Shown here: positions 41,175 through 53,299 of the stretch, piece by piece | How positions within the stretch are numbered: position 1 is the stretch's first letter | Layout of the letters: each line of letters begins with the position of its first letter | Source: Phytoseiulus persimilis | Taxonomy: Eukaryota; Arthropoda; Arachnida; Mesostigmata; Phytoseiidae | NCBI GenBank assembly: GCA_037576195.1 | Contig: CM075102.1 | Span: 14,132,745 to 14,196,744, forward strand | Length of the DNA stretch: 64,000 bases | Reading direction: 5' to 3' | Program-made: the position numbers and the translations under genes | The notes under the pieces: generated by a model | Databases searched by the model: none | What the model saw: only the letters and a program-made list of their open reading frames with translations | Told to the model about the DNA's origin: nothing

Positions 41175-41537
41175 GGGAGATTCAAACATACGCACAAACT
41201 CTCACGGATTCGGAGATTCGAGTTGGTTAAATCATTAGGCTGAGTTCGTCGTCGTCGGGATGTTTTTCTTTCGTTCCCAGCCGACGAAGGATTCTGCCGC
41301 CGCTACTGCACTCGACCATCGCTCAATTGAAGAACAGGTTCTGAGGCCGTTGAACTCATGATGGATGACCCTGTGTACCCCCAGCGCGTACATAGACTCC
41401 CATCGAATAATCTCCTCGATTGCTTCAAGCAACGCCATAGTGATACGAAGCATTTTTTCCATTGGCTTTTAACAGCTCACAATTTCAGGCGGAATCCATC
41501 TCCCGGTTTTGATTTTGGGAAGTAGCCCGCTTTACGG

Positions 41538-41618
41538 TCACCCCGGCTACCCGTACCTCCGAACTTGTGTCAGAACTGCTACAGCATCGCAAGTTTGGAT
41601 ATGCGGGACCCGGTGTCA
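41538..41618 (+). ncRNA. mir-100: miR-100 precursor hairpin
   Basis: The 5' arm carries a miR-100 mature sequence at 41548-41569. Nucleotides 2-8, the seed, are ACCCGTA, and the second half CTCCGAACTTGTG is also conserved. It differs from the usual bilaterian sequence at nucleotide 1 (A to T) and at nucleotides 9-10 (GA to CC). The 3' arm (about 41589-41609, CAAGTTTGGATATGCGGG) pairs along nearly the whole mature strand with only a central two-base mismatch at the changed positions 9-10 and a few wobbles. The terminal loop is about 18 nt. It is the first of three hairpins in the order miR-100, let-7, miR-125, the ancestral bilaterian cluster. In insects the cluster is processed from one long primary RNA and acts in developmental timing; this role is inferred here. 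Confidence 0.92.
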
Positions 41619-42081
41619 TCGAATTCGCTTTGTGCATTTCTTCATGAGGACCAGGTTCATTTTTATATTGCGTCAAGCTCGAGTGATACGATGTTGCAAC
41701 TCTTCCTCTACTAACCAGATGTCTGTGGGAGAATGTGAAAGAAATCCACGAGAGAAGTCATCCGGGATCCTCTTGGAGTTGAGGATTCCGGCCTACTTCG
41801 AATTGCCCCATTCTAACCTGCATGCACTTGAACGGTGACTAACTCCTACATGTGGTCAATGGAGGACGCGACCCTCACCGATCGCGACTTGGCGGACTTT
41901 GGGTGCGTTGGCTCCGGATCATCCGTCCTGGTGATCATTTCTGTTGTTTTTCTCGGAGGAGTGCTCTCTCACCTTCCGGTGGAGTAGAATCCAATCTGCG
42001 GGAAGCACGAGCAGCTGTTTTTTTCTAACTGCATTGCAAGGACTCTAACGCAAAACCACAGTTTTGCTCGAGATATCCGAG

Positions 42082-42161
42082 GTGGCAGAGCCGAGGTAGT
42101 AGGTTGTATAGTTTGTCAATAGAGTTTTCAGCTATACAACCAACTAGCTTACGCTGGCCAC
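42082..42161 (+). ncRNA. let-7: let-7 precursor hairpin
   Basis: The mature arm is at 42092-42113. Nucleotides 2-22 read GAGGTAGTAGGTTGTATAG followed by TT, matching the universal let-7. Nucleotide 1 is C in place of T. The 3' arm (42132-42151, CTATACAACCAACTAGCTTA) pairs with it: the ten base pairs next to the loop are unbroken, and single mismatches occur further down, as in other let-7 precursors. The basal stem is formed by GTGG and CCAC. let-7 represses heterochronic targets and promotes late developmental fates in animals. The hairpin is 430 bp upstream of miR-125. The altered first base matters because Argonaute prefers a 5' U; either processing starts one base away or this locus tolerates C. 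Confidence 0.97.
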
Positions 42162-42510
42162 GCCTTCAAATCAGCAATCAGCTCTCGAGTCCACGTGAGT
42201 TTCTATGATCGTCCCCTGGCTGCGCCTGATCTGAAGTAGTCATAAGCTGGAAACGCTTCCATCTCATTACATCTTCCCCGAGTGATCGATCGCACCAGAG
42301 CGTCTCTCCAAAGTAGGTACTCCAAGTGACGAGACTCTTTGCTGCAGAAATCCCGCTTTTCACCTGATTTCTTCTCGAACATGATGGATTCTCTTGTGGC
42401 GTCGGGAAATGATAAGATCCGTGACCGAAATTCGACGGTCTCTCACACTTGACACCTTGCACAGCTTGCACACCTTACGGGAACGTAATTCACATACACA
42501 ACTAACTCTG

Positions 42511-42592
42511 GGCTCTCCCCCTCCCTGAGATCCTTACTTGTGGAGTGCGCAGGTTATATCCTGAGGAAGGATTCTCGGGTGTTGGCGACTCA
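42511..42592 (+). ncRNA. mir-125: miR-125 (lin-4 family) precursor hairpin
   Basis: The mature arm is at 42522-42543. It starts TCCCTGAGA, so the seed CCCTGAG is intact, and continues TCCTTACTTGTGG. It differs from the usual miR-125 at nucleotides 10 (C to T), 14 (A to T) and 22. The 3' arm (about 42563-42580, with GGAAGGATTCTCGGG) pairs with it apart from single-base bulges and wobbles. It is the third hairpin of the cluster; miR-125 is the orthologue of nematode lin-4. I see no further hairpin of a known family directly downstream. Confidence 0.94.
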
Positions 42593-45500
42593 ACTTCGAC
42601 TAATATCGTCCTTGGCACCTGTATTCACCAAGCTGCTCGTTCCACCCTCTCTCACATCCATGCAAATCCCATCTCCCCGCCGCTGGCTATTTCAGTAGAC
42701 GGATCATGGGATCATCAAGTTTTGATTTCGGACGGCAGCTTCCAAGCCCCGCGCCGTTGCAACCTCGGCGACGAGACCAAGTACCTGCGTCCGGAACTGG
42801 ATCTGCAATCAAGAACCTGATCATCGAGAACTGGAGACTCGGCCCCACTGCGCCAGGTAGGACATTAATGTATACGCGTGAGTGATTCCTCTGGAACCAA
42901 ACGAGTTCGAACATTTCAATCGGCCCTCGTATTTCCCCTTCCCTTTCCCGGAACCATGCCAGAACTGGATTCTTCTCCGTCGGAGTTCCTGACTGTATTC
43001 ACTGGTTTCAGGCATTCTGTTCGAAAGCTCGCGGAATGAGGGCTAGGAGCTCCTGAGTGTGGTCCTGGATCGCAGAGGAGGAGTTCTGACTGACTCCGCC
43101 ACCATCCCGCCCCCGTTGATTTCTATGGTTACCGCAACTCTCCAAAGCAGCTGTCCGGTGCGAACCTATCCGCGTCGGCAAATCTGGGGTCACTTCGTCT
43201 ACTTCGGCCGCTCCTGGTTTGCGTGATTCCGCCGAGAGTGTCCGCCTCCGTGGTCAGAGTAAACGAGGACCGGAAGCCAGCATCGGGACAACGTTGCCAC
43301 CAAAAGGAATCCGGCTGCTCTAGCGTCGGACCGAGCGGGTACTCGACCAGTCGGGTCCCCTCCTTCATCTGCGCTCCATCCTGGAGCCTAAACTACTACT
43401 AGTGCCACATCAGCGGCAGCCGCAGCCGCAGCACAGGCAATACAGTTAGATGCACCTGGCAACGCGCGAGATCGTAGTGCGGACACTTCCGAGATCTTGT
43501 TCGGGGATTCCTCACTTTTGCGAGATGATCATGGCAAGAACCGCCAAAATAAAGAGAGCTCGCCTCCCTCGAATCCGTCGGTTCGAAGCTTTGGAATCGA
43601 CCCCAAATGTTTCGCCCAATGCTTGCTGAATACCCTCGACGGAATCCACTTTCCCTGTCATCTGAAGACCTCTCTGTGAGTTCCTGGGCCGATTTCTTGA
43701 ATGTTCTTCGAACTCGCGGACTTGAGGCTCAAGTTTGGTAGTTGCGCGTAACATCGGACATTGAACTGGACCCAGAAGATCTGCCCTGACTGATGATTTT
43801 CGTTGCGATCTCATCTCGCGCCGAACGAAGTTTCCTCGTTTCCTGTCCGAGTTCTCAACGATCATGAGAGTCATTGTTCAGGTCCGGAAGAGAGTGCTTC
43901 TGAAAGCCGTTATGCGGTGTGATTGCTGTTCAGTCGCATGAAACTGGCCGTTGCTGAAACCCTTTGAGCTCAATTGGTGAAGTCGCGACTACCTCGCAGA
44001 ATTCTTGAGAGCGTGGACTCTCATCAGGAGCTGGCAGCCACCGTGCCTGGTTAGCGGACTGCCGAATAGTTTTTGTTCTCTCTGATGTAACCAACGACCC
44101 AAATACCTACCTAGCGACCGACCTACTGGGAGATTCTGCACCCGACGAAGAGTGAGCTGGCTAGCTAGCTACTCGACTACCTTCCTCGCTGTCAAGGTGG
44201 CTACAGCTGGTGGCCGATGACGATGCAACTAGGAAGTTTGCAACAAGCCTACTCGTCAACTGAGCACGCGGCCGACTCAGTGATAGGGTGAGCTAACAGA
44301 CAGTGTTCGGGAGCCCAATGAAAGCAGCGATGGATATCACTCATTGATCAAATCATACATCTAAAAACTCATTCTCGACAATCACGCACAATATTGCCGG
44401 CTGTGGCGGTGCTTAAGCAGTTGTTGTTGTTGTTGGACTGTCGAATGCAGCTTCATCTTCAAATCAACAAAAACAGGGATGCTATCGCCAGAGGAATGCG
44501 CACTGGCTCTCTGACTACTGTGAGGGAAGTCAAAGAAGAGTATAAGATCTGAGAAGGAAGCTTCGTCTTCTCTTTGATTTCCAGTCATCTGTGAACATGT
44601 TTTCCTATGATGCCGTTCCGGCGATCCGGTCTCAGTCAGAATCACCCTAAATTCGCTCGCTTTCCCGGGAGACCAGAACCTCTCATGAGTGAACTAATAG
44701 TCGAAACGTGCATGGCTCAATTGACCCTCAGGAAACATGAAGGTCCGAATAGTATAATCGAATTCAGAATCCGTATGGTTTCTGATTCCGATTCTGTTAA
44801 AAAATGCGATAAGCGTGGAGAAAACTTTTTTCGCACACGAGTCTAAAGTGATCCTGCAGTGTAGATTGGTCGCTACGTTTTCGTTCCTTGCGGATCTCTG
44901 AGGACATCAAATATGCCTTCGCGACGTCATTCCCCGGAGCGAACCAGATTTCTGAGAAGCCCGCACAAGCCCGCTCGATGTTCTGGCCTTCCACTCGTCC
45001 AAATCTGTCTCTGGTCCCTACAGAGTGGGCAAGCGACGTCAACCCTGAGCCATTGGTACTGAATCATGTTTCCCGACACCCCGATCTGACTGATGACGGA
45101 TTCGGTTGGATTCACGTTGGACTCGTATCGAATGGCTTCGTAGACTTCGAGTAAGTTGACCCTGGTGGAGAATTCTTCCAGACATGCGGGTGATGGAATG
45201 GTGGTGTAATCCATGCGAAGTCATAATGTCGGATACTGCGGATCGGGGGAGTGTATTCGGATGAACGGAGAAATTAATAAACCTGTCGGGTTAGACAGAT
45301 GATTCCAAAACTTTGATACCCTCCCTGTGTTATTTCAGACAATGATTCAGCCCGTTCCCCGCTTCCTTTCCGGATCCCGAACCGCATGTCGAAGTCGACT
45401 ATTCTGTTTATTTTCGACCTCAAACCCCGAAAATCTAACCATTCGTCAATTTCCAACAGATCGGCACCGATCTAAGCACGTTCGATTTCTCTCCCATCTT

Positions 45501-47912
45501 TTTCAATTGGCATCCGGGAGGAACTCAGAAAACGCGGTCGATCTCAAAAATCTTGAAATTCAAGCTCCAACCCCCTCGATTTTGGTTCTTTGCAAAATCG
45601 CCCATGACTCACTGCCAGTGGCGTACCCAGAGCGGGGGCGAAGGGGGTCATACCCCCCAGAACTATCCGAAAATACTGGGGAGGGTGGATTGAATTCTAC
45701 TTTGATGGACGGAATTGTTCCGCAGAGATTCAGGTTTTCAGGAAAATCTTACCGAGGGAGTATTTCGGCAAGTACAGCCCGGAGGTACACATCGATGAGA
45801 ATTCTGGAAGCCCTCATGCTACGACGGAGCTAAGTTCGAAGTTTGTAACATAGGTCCATCGGAGAAATCCTAGAACCGAAAGAGAATCCAGATTTGGGTC
45901 TCGATAGATGGAGCTACGGAGAACGGGTCGGTGTAAAGCGAAGAAGCTTCGTTTGCGATGGCCACGGGGATCACAACGCGACAACTATTCTTGGGTCACA
46001 AACGATGGATTCGAGGAACCGCATCGCCCCCTGGCCGGAATTGGGTTCCAATCCTCTCGAGGGGACAAGTCGAGCCCGACCCCCTCACGGCACTCATGAG
46101 CGACCTCCCGCTTTTTCGATCCGGAAAAGGAAACCTCGCTGGCTCCATCTGATACGCTAATGATCTGATTGCCGTCGAGATCCGGTATGCGGGCGCAACA
46201 GGCGATGAGGTTCCTCAAACAATACTCGAAGTTGACTGAACAGACTGTCAACCAAGCAGAAGACGAAGGTCTACGTAGAAGTCGGCGATACATCCAGACT
46301 CGGCGGCAGAACTGTAGTAAAGTCGTATCGTTCTAGAATTCCGGGATCGGATATTTCGACCAACGACTGATCCTCGCGCGCCAGTTCGCGGTTGGATCTG
46401 AGGGGTCAGAGACGCTGTCGCTTCGATCCCCACGCCGAGAAGTTCCCAATTGGAGACCGCGATCCAGCTCTTGGACTCGGAAATTGTCTCTGTAGTTTGC
46501 TTCGCAGTTCGGATCGTAACTGACGCGGAGCATCCCGAATCATGCACATTAGAGCGGCGGACATTGATTCTGATTTCCTCTAAGTCTCCACCTAGCACGA
46601 CAAGAGTCGGGAACATGACTCCGTCCTGAGGTCGGCAAACAGTCAAGGCACGGGTTCAACAAGATACAGATTAGTACACAGACCAGCCATGGCGGATAAA
46701 TGACTGGTATCATACATTCGGAAACTCCCCATTCCCGGAAGCTCGTTCTCCCCACATGAATCCCTTCTCCGAGCTGGTGGGCACCCGTTTCTTTTGGACA
46801 ACTTGGAAAACTCCGTTGTGGTTGTTTGTGACCAGCATATTTCCAGGTATTTAGGGGTCGGCGGATGTTTCGCTTCAGAGGAAGTTCCCAATTCTCAAAT
46901 TGTCATCCCCAAACATCGGAACGACGCAGGATGACAAGCGGGTGCTTTCTCTAACGCTCATGTTTCGGGCCCTCAACGGTAGTTGATCGGCTGAATCGAT
47001 CATTGTGGTCTCATAAATTATGGGAAAAGATGAGACAGAAGTTCCCGAGTAGTGAGTTAAGCAAGTGTTGCTCCAAGAGTCAGATAATGTTATGTTTTCC
47101 CGCCCTTGCACACGCCATTAAGAAAACGCTGCACACATCGAATTTCGAAGCTGTGAACAAGGCTCAGCTTATTGTCTGAAGAGGAGTGCGGAGTACTTGG
47201 ATCGAGCAAAGAAACTTCCAAGACTGAACAACGAAACGTAGCTAGTGAATGCATCAGCAGCATTTCTAGAGCTCAGTGAGTGTTCTTTCGATAGCTGAGT
47301 TTGTGAGGAGCTCTGAGAGTAGAATGGAGCTGAAACAAGTCAAGAGTGGACACTTGAGCTCAGAGCGACCTGAACCACTCCCTCTTGGGAGGCTTCATCC
47401 GAACGCTGAGCTCTAGTTTCCTGGTGGCCTGTCCAGATCGGTTCCCTGCTCAAAGGAACTTCGAAGCTATCGTTGGAGTATTCTGCAATTCCACATCATC
47501 ATACCCAAATGATAATGTTGAGGCTCAATTGTGGAAAGAGATGGATTAAGGTTTTCCAGTCAGTCGGGTCCGACCTTGCAGCTCAACTCCCCGAAAAAGA
47601 TCTCGTATATCTGAACGTGTTCTTTCTCATTTCGAGACGAATCATGACACCCCGGTTTGAAACGAACAGTGTGCAGCCTGACTGACGGCCATTGGCTCGG
47701 GTCGATCGATCTCGTCAATCTACCGGATAAAGGAGCGTTCTTGAGCTATCCGAAAGCGTCGCCGACAAGCTCACTTCTGTTGATACCGTATCACATGGTG
47801 GAGAGGCACAGATTGAAGAGCCGATCTTGGATGAGCGAGCCCAGTCCTTGGAAGAATCAGTTGGTGTCAGTAGGCATAACAGTGACAAGTCGCGCAGTCT
47901 CAGTTTCGAATC
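42593..47912. other. No recognisable gene between miR-125 and MTAP
   Basis: There are short frames only. At 45614-45660 a GTGGCGTACCCAGAG motif precedes a G-rich and then C-rich stretch, resembling the end of a decayed short repeat. A minus-strand frame at 46248-46646 (132 codons) has no known motif. Confidence 0.4.
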
Positions 47913-48752
47913 ATGGTGAAAATCGGGATAATTGGTGGAACCGGTCTTGAAAGGCCTGAGCTCCTCTTGGAAAAACACGAGAAGGCGGTCCTGACGCCGT
48001 ACGGGGAACCGTCGGACGTCTTGATAAGTGGCAGAATTTATGGAGTCGACGTCGTTATCCTGGCAAGACACGGTCGACGGCACAACATCAGTCCGAGCGA
48101 TGTGAACTACCGCGCAAATCTTTACGCCCTCAAGGAAGAAGGCTGCACGCACGTCATCGTCACCACGGCCTGTGGCTCACTCCAAGGGCACGTCCGTCCC
48201 GGAGATTTCGTGACTCCGGACCAGTTCATCGATCGGACCCACGCACGGACATCAACATTCTACGACGGCAAGGAGGGCCACCTTAAAGGTGTGTGTCACA
48301 TGCCCATGGCAAATCCTTTCTCGGAAGAGCTCCAGAGCCTATTAGCTGCAGCGTCTGCGGAGTTGGGGTACGCATGCCACCCGCGGGGCACCGTTGTCTG
48401 CATCGAAGGGCCACGCTTCTCGTCCAAGGCGGAAAGCTTGTTGTTCAAGTCCTGGAAAGCTCATCTGGTCAACATGACACTGGTTCCGGAAATCGCGCTG
48501 GCTGCGGAGCTGGCGCTGCCGTATGGAGTTCTGGCGATCGCCACCGACTACGATTCTTGGCGCGAAAACGATGAGGGAGTCAACGTGGGAGCTGTTACTG
48601 CAACCCTTGAAACCGCTACGGTTAGAGCGAGTCATATCTTGAGAAGCGTCATTCCGAAGGTTGCAGCAAGAGACTGGACTGAAACTCACCAGAAACTCCG
48701 ACACCAAGCGGACGTCGCCGTTATGAACGGTGAATCCGAGCTCCCGCCATAA
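47913..48752 (+). CDS. MTAP: S-methyl-5'-thioadenosine phosphorylase (single exon)
   Basis: A 279-residue protein, close to the 283 of human MTAP. It cleaves methylthioadenosine, the by-product of polyamine synthesis, with phosphate to adenine and 5-methylthioribose-1-phosphate, starting methionine salvage. Visible motifs are IIGGTGL (residues 6-12) at the N-terminal phosphate loop, ARHGRRHNISPSDVNYRAN (51-69), TACGSL (85-90), DQFIDRT (103-109), VCIEGPRFSS (162-171), the NMT substrate motif (187-189) and ATDYDSW (210-216), whose aspartates contact the adenine base. ATG 47913 has A at -3 and G at +4 and follows an in-frame TGA at 47883-47885, so it is the first usable start unless an upstream exon exists. 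The gene is uninterrupted by introns, with no lesion. A possible poly(A) signal ATTAAA lies at 48891-48896. It could be a retrocopy that stayed functional, or a lineage that lost introns; I see no poly(A) tail. Confidence 0.95.
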   Translation: MVKIGIIGGTGLERPELLLEKHEKAVLTPYGEPSDVLISGRIYGVDVVILARHGRRHNISPSDVNYRANLYALKEEGCTHVIVTTACGSLQGHVRPGDFVTPDQFIDRTHARTSTFYDGKEGHLKGVCHMPMANPFSEELQSLLAAASAELGYACHPRGTVVCIEGPRFSSKAESLLFKSWKAHLVNMTLVPEIALAAELALPYGVLAIATDYDSWRENDEGVNVGAVTATLETATVRASHILRSVIPKVAARDWTETHQKLRHQADVAVMNGESELPP

Positions 48753-48890
48753 AGTCAGCGCCAATTTGGGCCAAACCGATCGTCTCATAGTTTCCCTTCG
48801 ACCGGACTTGTGTGGATCCTATTGGTCAACAGGTGAAACTCATCTTCGGAGAGTGCAAAGCTCAGAGTCATCTGTCCGATGCCATAGCAA

Positions 48891-48896
48891 ATTAAA
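48891..48896 (+). terminator. Possible poly(A) signal of MTAP (ATTAAA)
   Basis: This is the common variant hexamer, about 140 bp after the MTAP stop codon. No cleavage data are available. Confidence 0.4.
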
Positions 48897-51800
48897 TCTT
48901 ATGTGATCCACATGTCCTAGTCTCAAACTTCCAGAGCCAGAACGTCGCCGATCCATTCCTTTTTTTTGAGTTTTCGGCTGGAGAATCTAGTCGAGAAAAA
49001 CGAAAAGTATCGAGAAGCAACTTCTCAGGAAGAAAGCTCCGGTAATTTCTTGGTGTCGAAAATCAGGCCGAGATCCAGAACTGAGCTGTTGCATTTGTCT
49101 CGAACATAGGAGGATCGCAAGGACATTGAACCTTCTAGCCTCTTGATCTTGCAATCCATTCACTTTCAATAATTCGGCTGGACCGAAGGTCTCAGAGAGT
49201 AATACAATCCATCTTGCGGATGTAGACTCCGTGATTTCAACTCTCATCAAGTGGAGCGACGTGCTTTGTCAGGGAATGCCTCTCGATTCAGCAGAGCACA
49301 GCAACTAACGAGAGGTGAAATGGTGCTCGTAATGAGCAGAACGCGGTCGAGAAAGAGTGAGTGTAGGGATCCGCTCTACAGACAAATTAGAATCACTGTA
49401 GAACTCTGAGGCTCGCAATTTCGGTGTCGGGGTGGACCTGTCCAATACTCTGGGTCATGCATTTTTGAGGTTGCATTCTGTCAGTCAAAACTCGAAACAC
49501 ATGGTCACTCACTGGAGCATCTCTTCCTTGCTATTCCTGCTATATGGCTACATTTAACTCAGAGGCTGTGTCGTTTAAGGGGGAGAGAACGCGGCTGCCT
49601 CCATCCGACTTCTGTTGTGAAAGTGCCCGGGTGCGGTAGATTCGCCGAAACTCACGTGTCGAAACTTCTCGATTCACAACACTCCTTTTCTCTCAACTGG
49701 ACCTCGCTGTTCTGGCCTCTCATCCGGATGAGCTCTTTCAGACTCAAGCGGGCAACTTACAGATCAGTACATAAACTGGTACATCGTCGTCGAACATATA
49801 CTATTTACGCTGCAAAAACAGATGGATCAGGAGATCAAAGCTGTCGCCGAGGCGAAATTGATCCGCCTGGACGAATGAGAAACATTGAAGGAATCTCCAG
49901 TCCAACCATCGGTCCCTTTGCTCAAGATTTCAAAAATATATCCGATGAATTCCAATGAGAACTTGAAAATACCGGACTTTGACGCTCGAACGTTTTCTAG
50001 AGAAACCGTCTTGTTATATCGTTGTGGAACAGCCGGGATGGGATGGCGATGATGATGATATGTTATTCTATAGTGGAATGCGGACCCCCGATTTAGCGAG
50101 ACAGCTATGATGATCAATTCCGCCGAGAGTGTGAATCAACTCGAATCCACACTTGTAGCACCACCATGAGACCATTAGATTTGTTTCGCCAAGATGTCAT
50201 CGAACGAACTTCCACTATCGGGATTCGAAGAGCACCGCAAGCGCTCTCTGCCGAACGTTTTAAGCCTGTGAGCCCGTGGCCCCTCTCATTCCGTCAACGA
50301 GCTCCTTAATGGATGAGAGGTCGGGTCTATGCATCCGAATTTCTCTCGGACCCCTCTATCCTTCGGACGAGGGCGTCCCAGAAGAGCGGAAATGAGGCGT
50401 TTCGAAGGTCAAATCGGAATATGTTGAGTGAGCTGTGGTCGAATAGGTGGACTCCTGTGAGACTGCTAGAGACACCAATCCCTGTGGTAAAAGAGGTTGT
50501 TGGTGGGATTGATTCCTCCCAGCAGCCTCAGCGAGAATAAGAAAACTTCCCTCACCCATGTGCCCCCATCGCACAGCGGGCGAGAACGACGAAGTCCAAC
50601 ACTCCGTCGAGAGCTGTACGGACACCGCCTCCCTCTATGTGGGGGTTCCGGGATCACCGACTGCGATTGACCGTTCCATGTACCGCTTCTGGTGGGAGCT
50701 ACTTTGAGGGAGCGACACGCATGGTCCTCGGTCCGCCGCCCGGCATCTGCCGTCGTCGAATTCAAGCATCGAGCCTGGCACCACACGTCACCACTTCCCG
50801 GCAAGCGAGACAACAGACTAGATCGGGGACCGCGGTACGCTGAGAGGGGCCCGTCTACGACGTCACGTGACCGAGGATCTGCGGCCGAAGCCGAGCTGAC
50901 ACAGGAATAATCGGTGCAGCACCCTCGCAAAAATACCTCACGGAGCCAGTCCAGAAAAACTGGGGCGCGAGCCCTGGATGTGCGATACGTGATATCATAG
51001 TACCCTTCTCCGCCGATTTCAGGCTTCCAGGGCTCTCAGCCGAGAAGAACGTTCCGAGCGCTACTTGACACCGTTTCGGAGGGCGAAACTCGACGAGTTG
51101 CATTCGGCATTCGTTGACAAGTTCTCCTCTCTCGCCGTCGTGGTTGTGTTCACGTCACGCATTCGTGCCAACTGGATGACTGGCAGACAGGCACGCAAGC
51201 AAGCAAACAAATCTCCGCGCGAATTCCACCCGCAAGCTAATGGACGGAGCAGTTGTATAATGACAGAAGGACGATGAGGTTAGAAAAGCTCGGTTTCGGG
51301 TCGAATGCTGGCTCGCAATATCGACGGGTTCTATTCGCGATGAACATATCCTCTCCGAGAACAGCGGAACCACCGGTAAGAGAGAGAGGGGTGCTTGAGG
51401 TGCGATGTTTAGCCATCCGACGGAAGATGGACGCAGCCGAGAGTAACGCGGAGTCCGGGCTTCGAGAACCTGTGGAACGGGGCTTCTAGGCGATCGGGGA
51501 TTCCGGTCATTGGGTTAGCCGAATGAGAGCCGTCGACGTGAGAAACAATCCCGCGGTCCATTACAGCGAGATTAAGCAGACAATTAACACCCGCAACTGA
51601 GCTAACTGGAGACGCATGACCACGGGGAATTATTTCCGGAGGATCCCGACTTTCGTAACGAGTCGAGCAAGTCTGCGGCTGGGAAAATTCCCGACTTCTC
51701 CGTCAGCCGCGCTGTATTTGTCGTGTTTTGCGACCATCGCGAAGAATATCGTGTGCTGGACGTGCGAGTATCGCATTTCCACAGTTGGACTGATTACGGG

Positions 51801-52465
51801 CATTTTCGCCGGCTCCCCTCGAATCATGGGAAGCCCGTAGAGCAATGACAAGGAAGGTAAGCACACGCGACATTCATCAAGCTATGATTCGGTCGATGGA
51901 GAATTCCCTCGCGCGCAACTCGCTGGATTAACTACCGCGACATTCGAATGAACGAGAGTGTCAGTTGCAGACGGCAGCCGAGATGACATCTTGCCTGAGA
52001 TAGCGAAGTTCACCGAAGTTGGGCTGGTGCAACTTCTTATGGATGTTCAGCTGCTGTATACGACTAAGTATGTGAGTGAGAGTAAGCGTTTTCGCGTGTG
52101 CGTATGTCGGTTAGTGCAAGTGAGTTTTTGCGCGCTCAAGTCAGACGTGACTCCAGCGATGTTTGGCTCGAGCTGCAGCAGCAAGTTGCCAACTAACTTC
52201 TTCCCGGCGCCATCTCGGAATTTGCATACCAACCCGGGGCTCAAACGCTTGCTACAGATGCTGTTCCCGCATATCTACGTGAGCAGCTAGACAACAGCGA
52301 GACCGTTGGGAGACTCTGGAGACTTCAAAACACATAACCGAGTTTTTTTCGTTCGGAAACATCTTTTGAGGGGAGGAGTTTCTGGAAAACCGAGCTTCAA
52401 CCCTCGAATAGGATATTCTCACCGGAAGAGCACAGCGCGGATCCAGAGTACTTCGATCACGAACC
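48897..52465. other. No recognisable gene
   Basis: There are short frames only. At 51616-51840 a frame encodes a mildly hydrophobic stretch and ends shortly before a donor-like AAGGTAAGC (about 51853-51861), but no partner exon was found. Confidence 0.35.
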
Positions 52466-52590
52466 CGGACATTTTGGCGCAGGCATTTTGGCGCAGACAT
52501 TTTGGCGCAAGACATTTTGGCACAACGGACATTTTGGCGCAGGACGTCTTGGCGCAGGACGTCTTGGCGCAGGAACTTTGGGTGCAGATT
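52466..52590 (+). repeat. 15-bp minisatellite, eight units
   Basis: Units follow the pattern GGACATTTTGGCGCA with variants GGACGTCTTGGCGCA and GGAACTTTGGGTGCA. Three reverse-complement units occur at 53395-53440. Confidence 0.9.
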
Positions 52591-52680
52591 CAGGTAGAGC
52601 TCCCATGAGTTATTCAATCAATCGCCACAGTATTGTTCTGTGGCTATCGATGTATAAGATCATCAGAGTTTTCATCTATA
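52466..52680 (+). repeat. Left copy of an inverted repeat pair
   Basis: After the minisatellite, GCAGATTCAGGTAGAGCT and, further on, ACAGTATTGTTCTGTGGC then TATCGATG are matched in inverted orientation at 53300-53440. The copies are separated by about 620 bp. They may be two insertions of one unnamed element or the arms of a single larger one. Confidence 0.75.
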
Positions 52681-53299
52681 CTCCATCCTAAACGGTCTTG
52701 TGGACTCTCGAAGATGGTCTCGTAGGCTCTCGTAGGCACTCGTAGACTTTTCTTAGAGGCGTCGCCCATAGTTTCCCGATGACGTAAACTCAGTCCGTGT
52801 CCTGATGTACATCCGTCCTAATTTCTTCAGATTCAAGAACGCTCCGCTAATAAATATGTTTGAGGATTCATGGTTTCATCTACCGAAGTCCAAGGTCGTT
52901 GAATTGTGCTCCACAATTTCCGCTCGCGGTTGAAACTATTCATAGAAGATATCGAAAAACTTTGAGAGACAGCGATGTCAGTACTTTTCATGAGGGGTCA
53001 ATAAGATGTGGACAGCTTTCGGGCGATCACCAATGAAAGTGGGCTGTCGGACCACGAGTCCGTCGCCTAGATAGACAAGTGATAGTTGTGGACCTCTTGA
53101 AATTCGTTCCGACCGAGTCCCACAGCGTGTTTTCCCAGTGTACGTCGGCATTCCGATCGGGAGCCCATGCTGACATGCGTTCTTCAACCGAGGATCACTG
53201 CCGAGTCTGCATCGACGGCGCCTGTGCATTTCAGAGCGAGTAACTCTCCGAGTGAGCGATTCGAGCGAACTTTTTCGTGCAAGCAGGAATTGGGACGAT

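Noticed and set aside
41235..41462. A minus-strand frame with a stretch (GVHRVIHHEFN) that loosely recalls a kinase catalytic loop
   Set aside because: The invariant HRD and downstream Asn are not in register and no other kinase motif is present.
45614..45660. A GTGGCGTACCCAGAG motif, with similar ones at 21606 and 28765
   Set aside because: It resembles the end of a short repeat, but the three sites do not align beyond about 15 bases, so no family was called.
47715..48788. Minus-strand frames of 145 and 148 codons over MTAP
   Set aside because: They are shadows of the MTAP coding strand.
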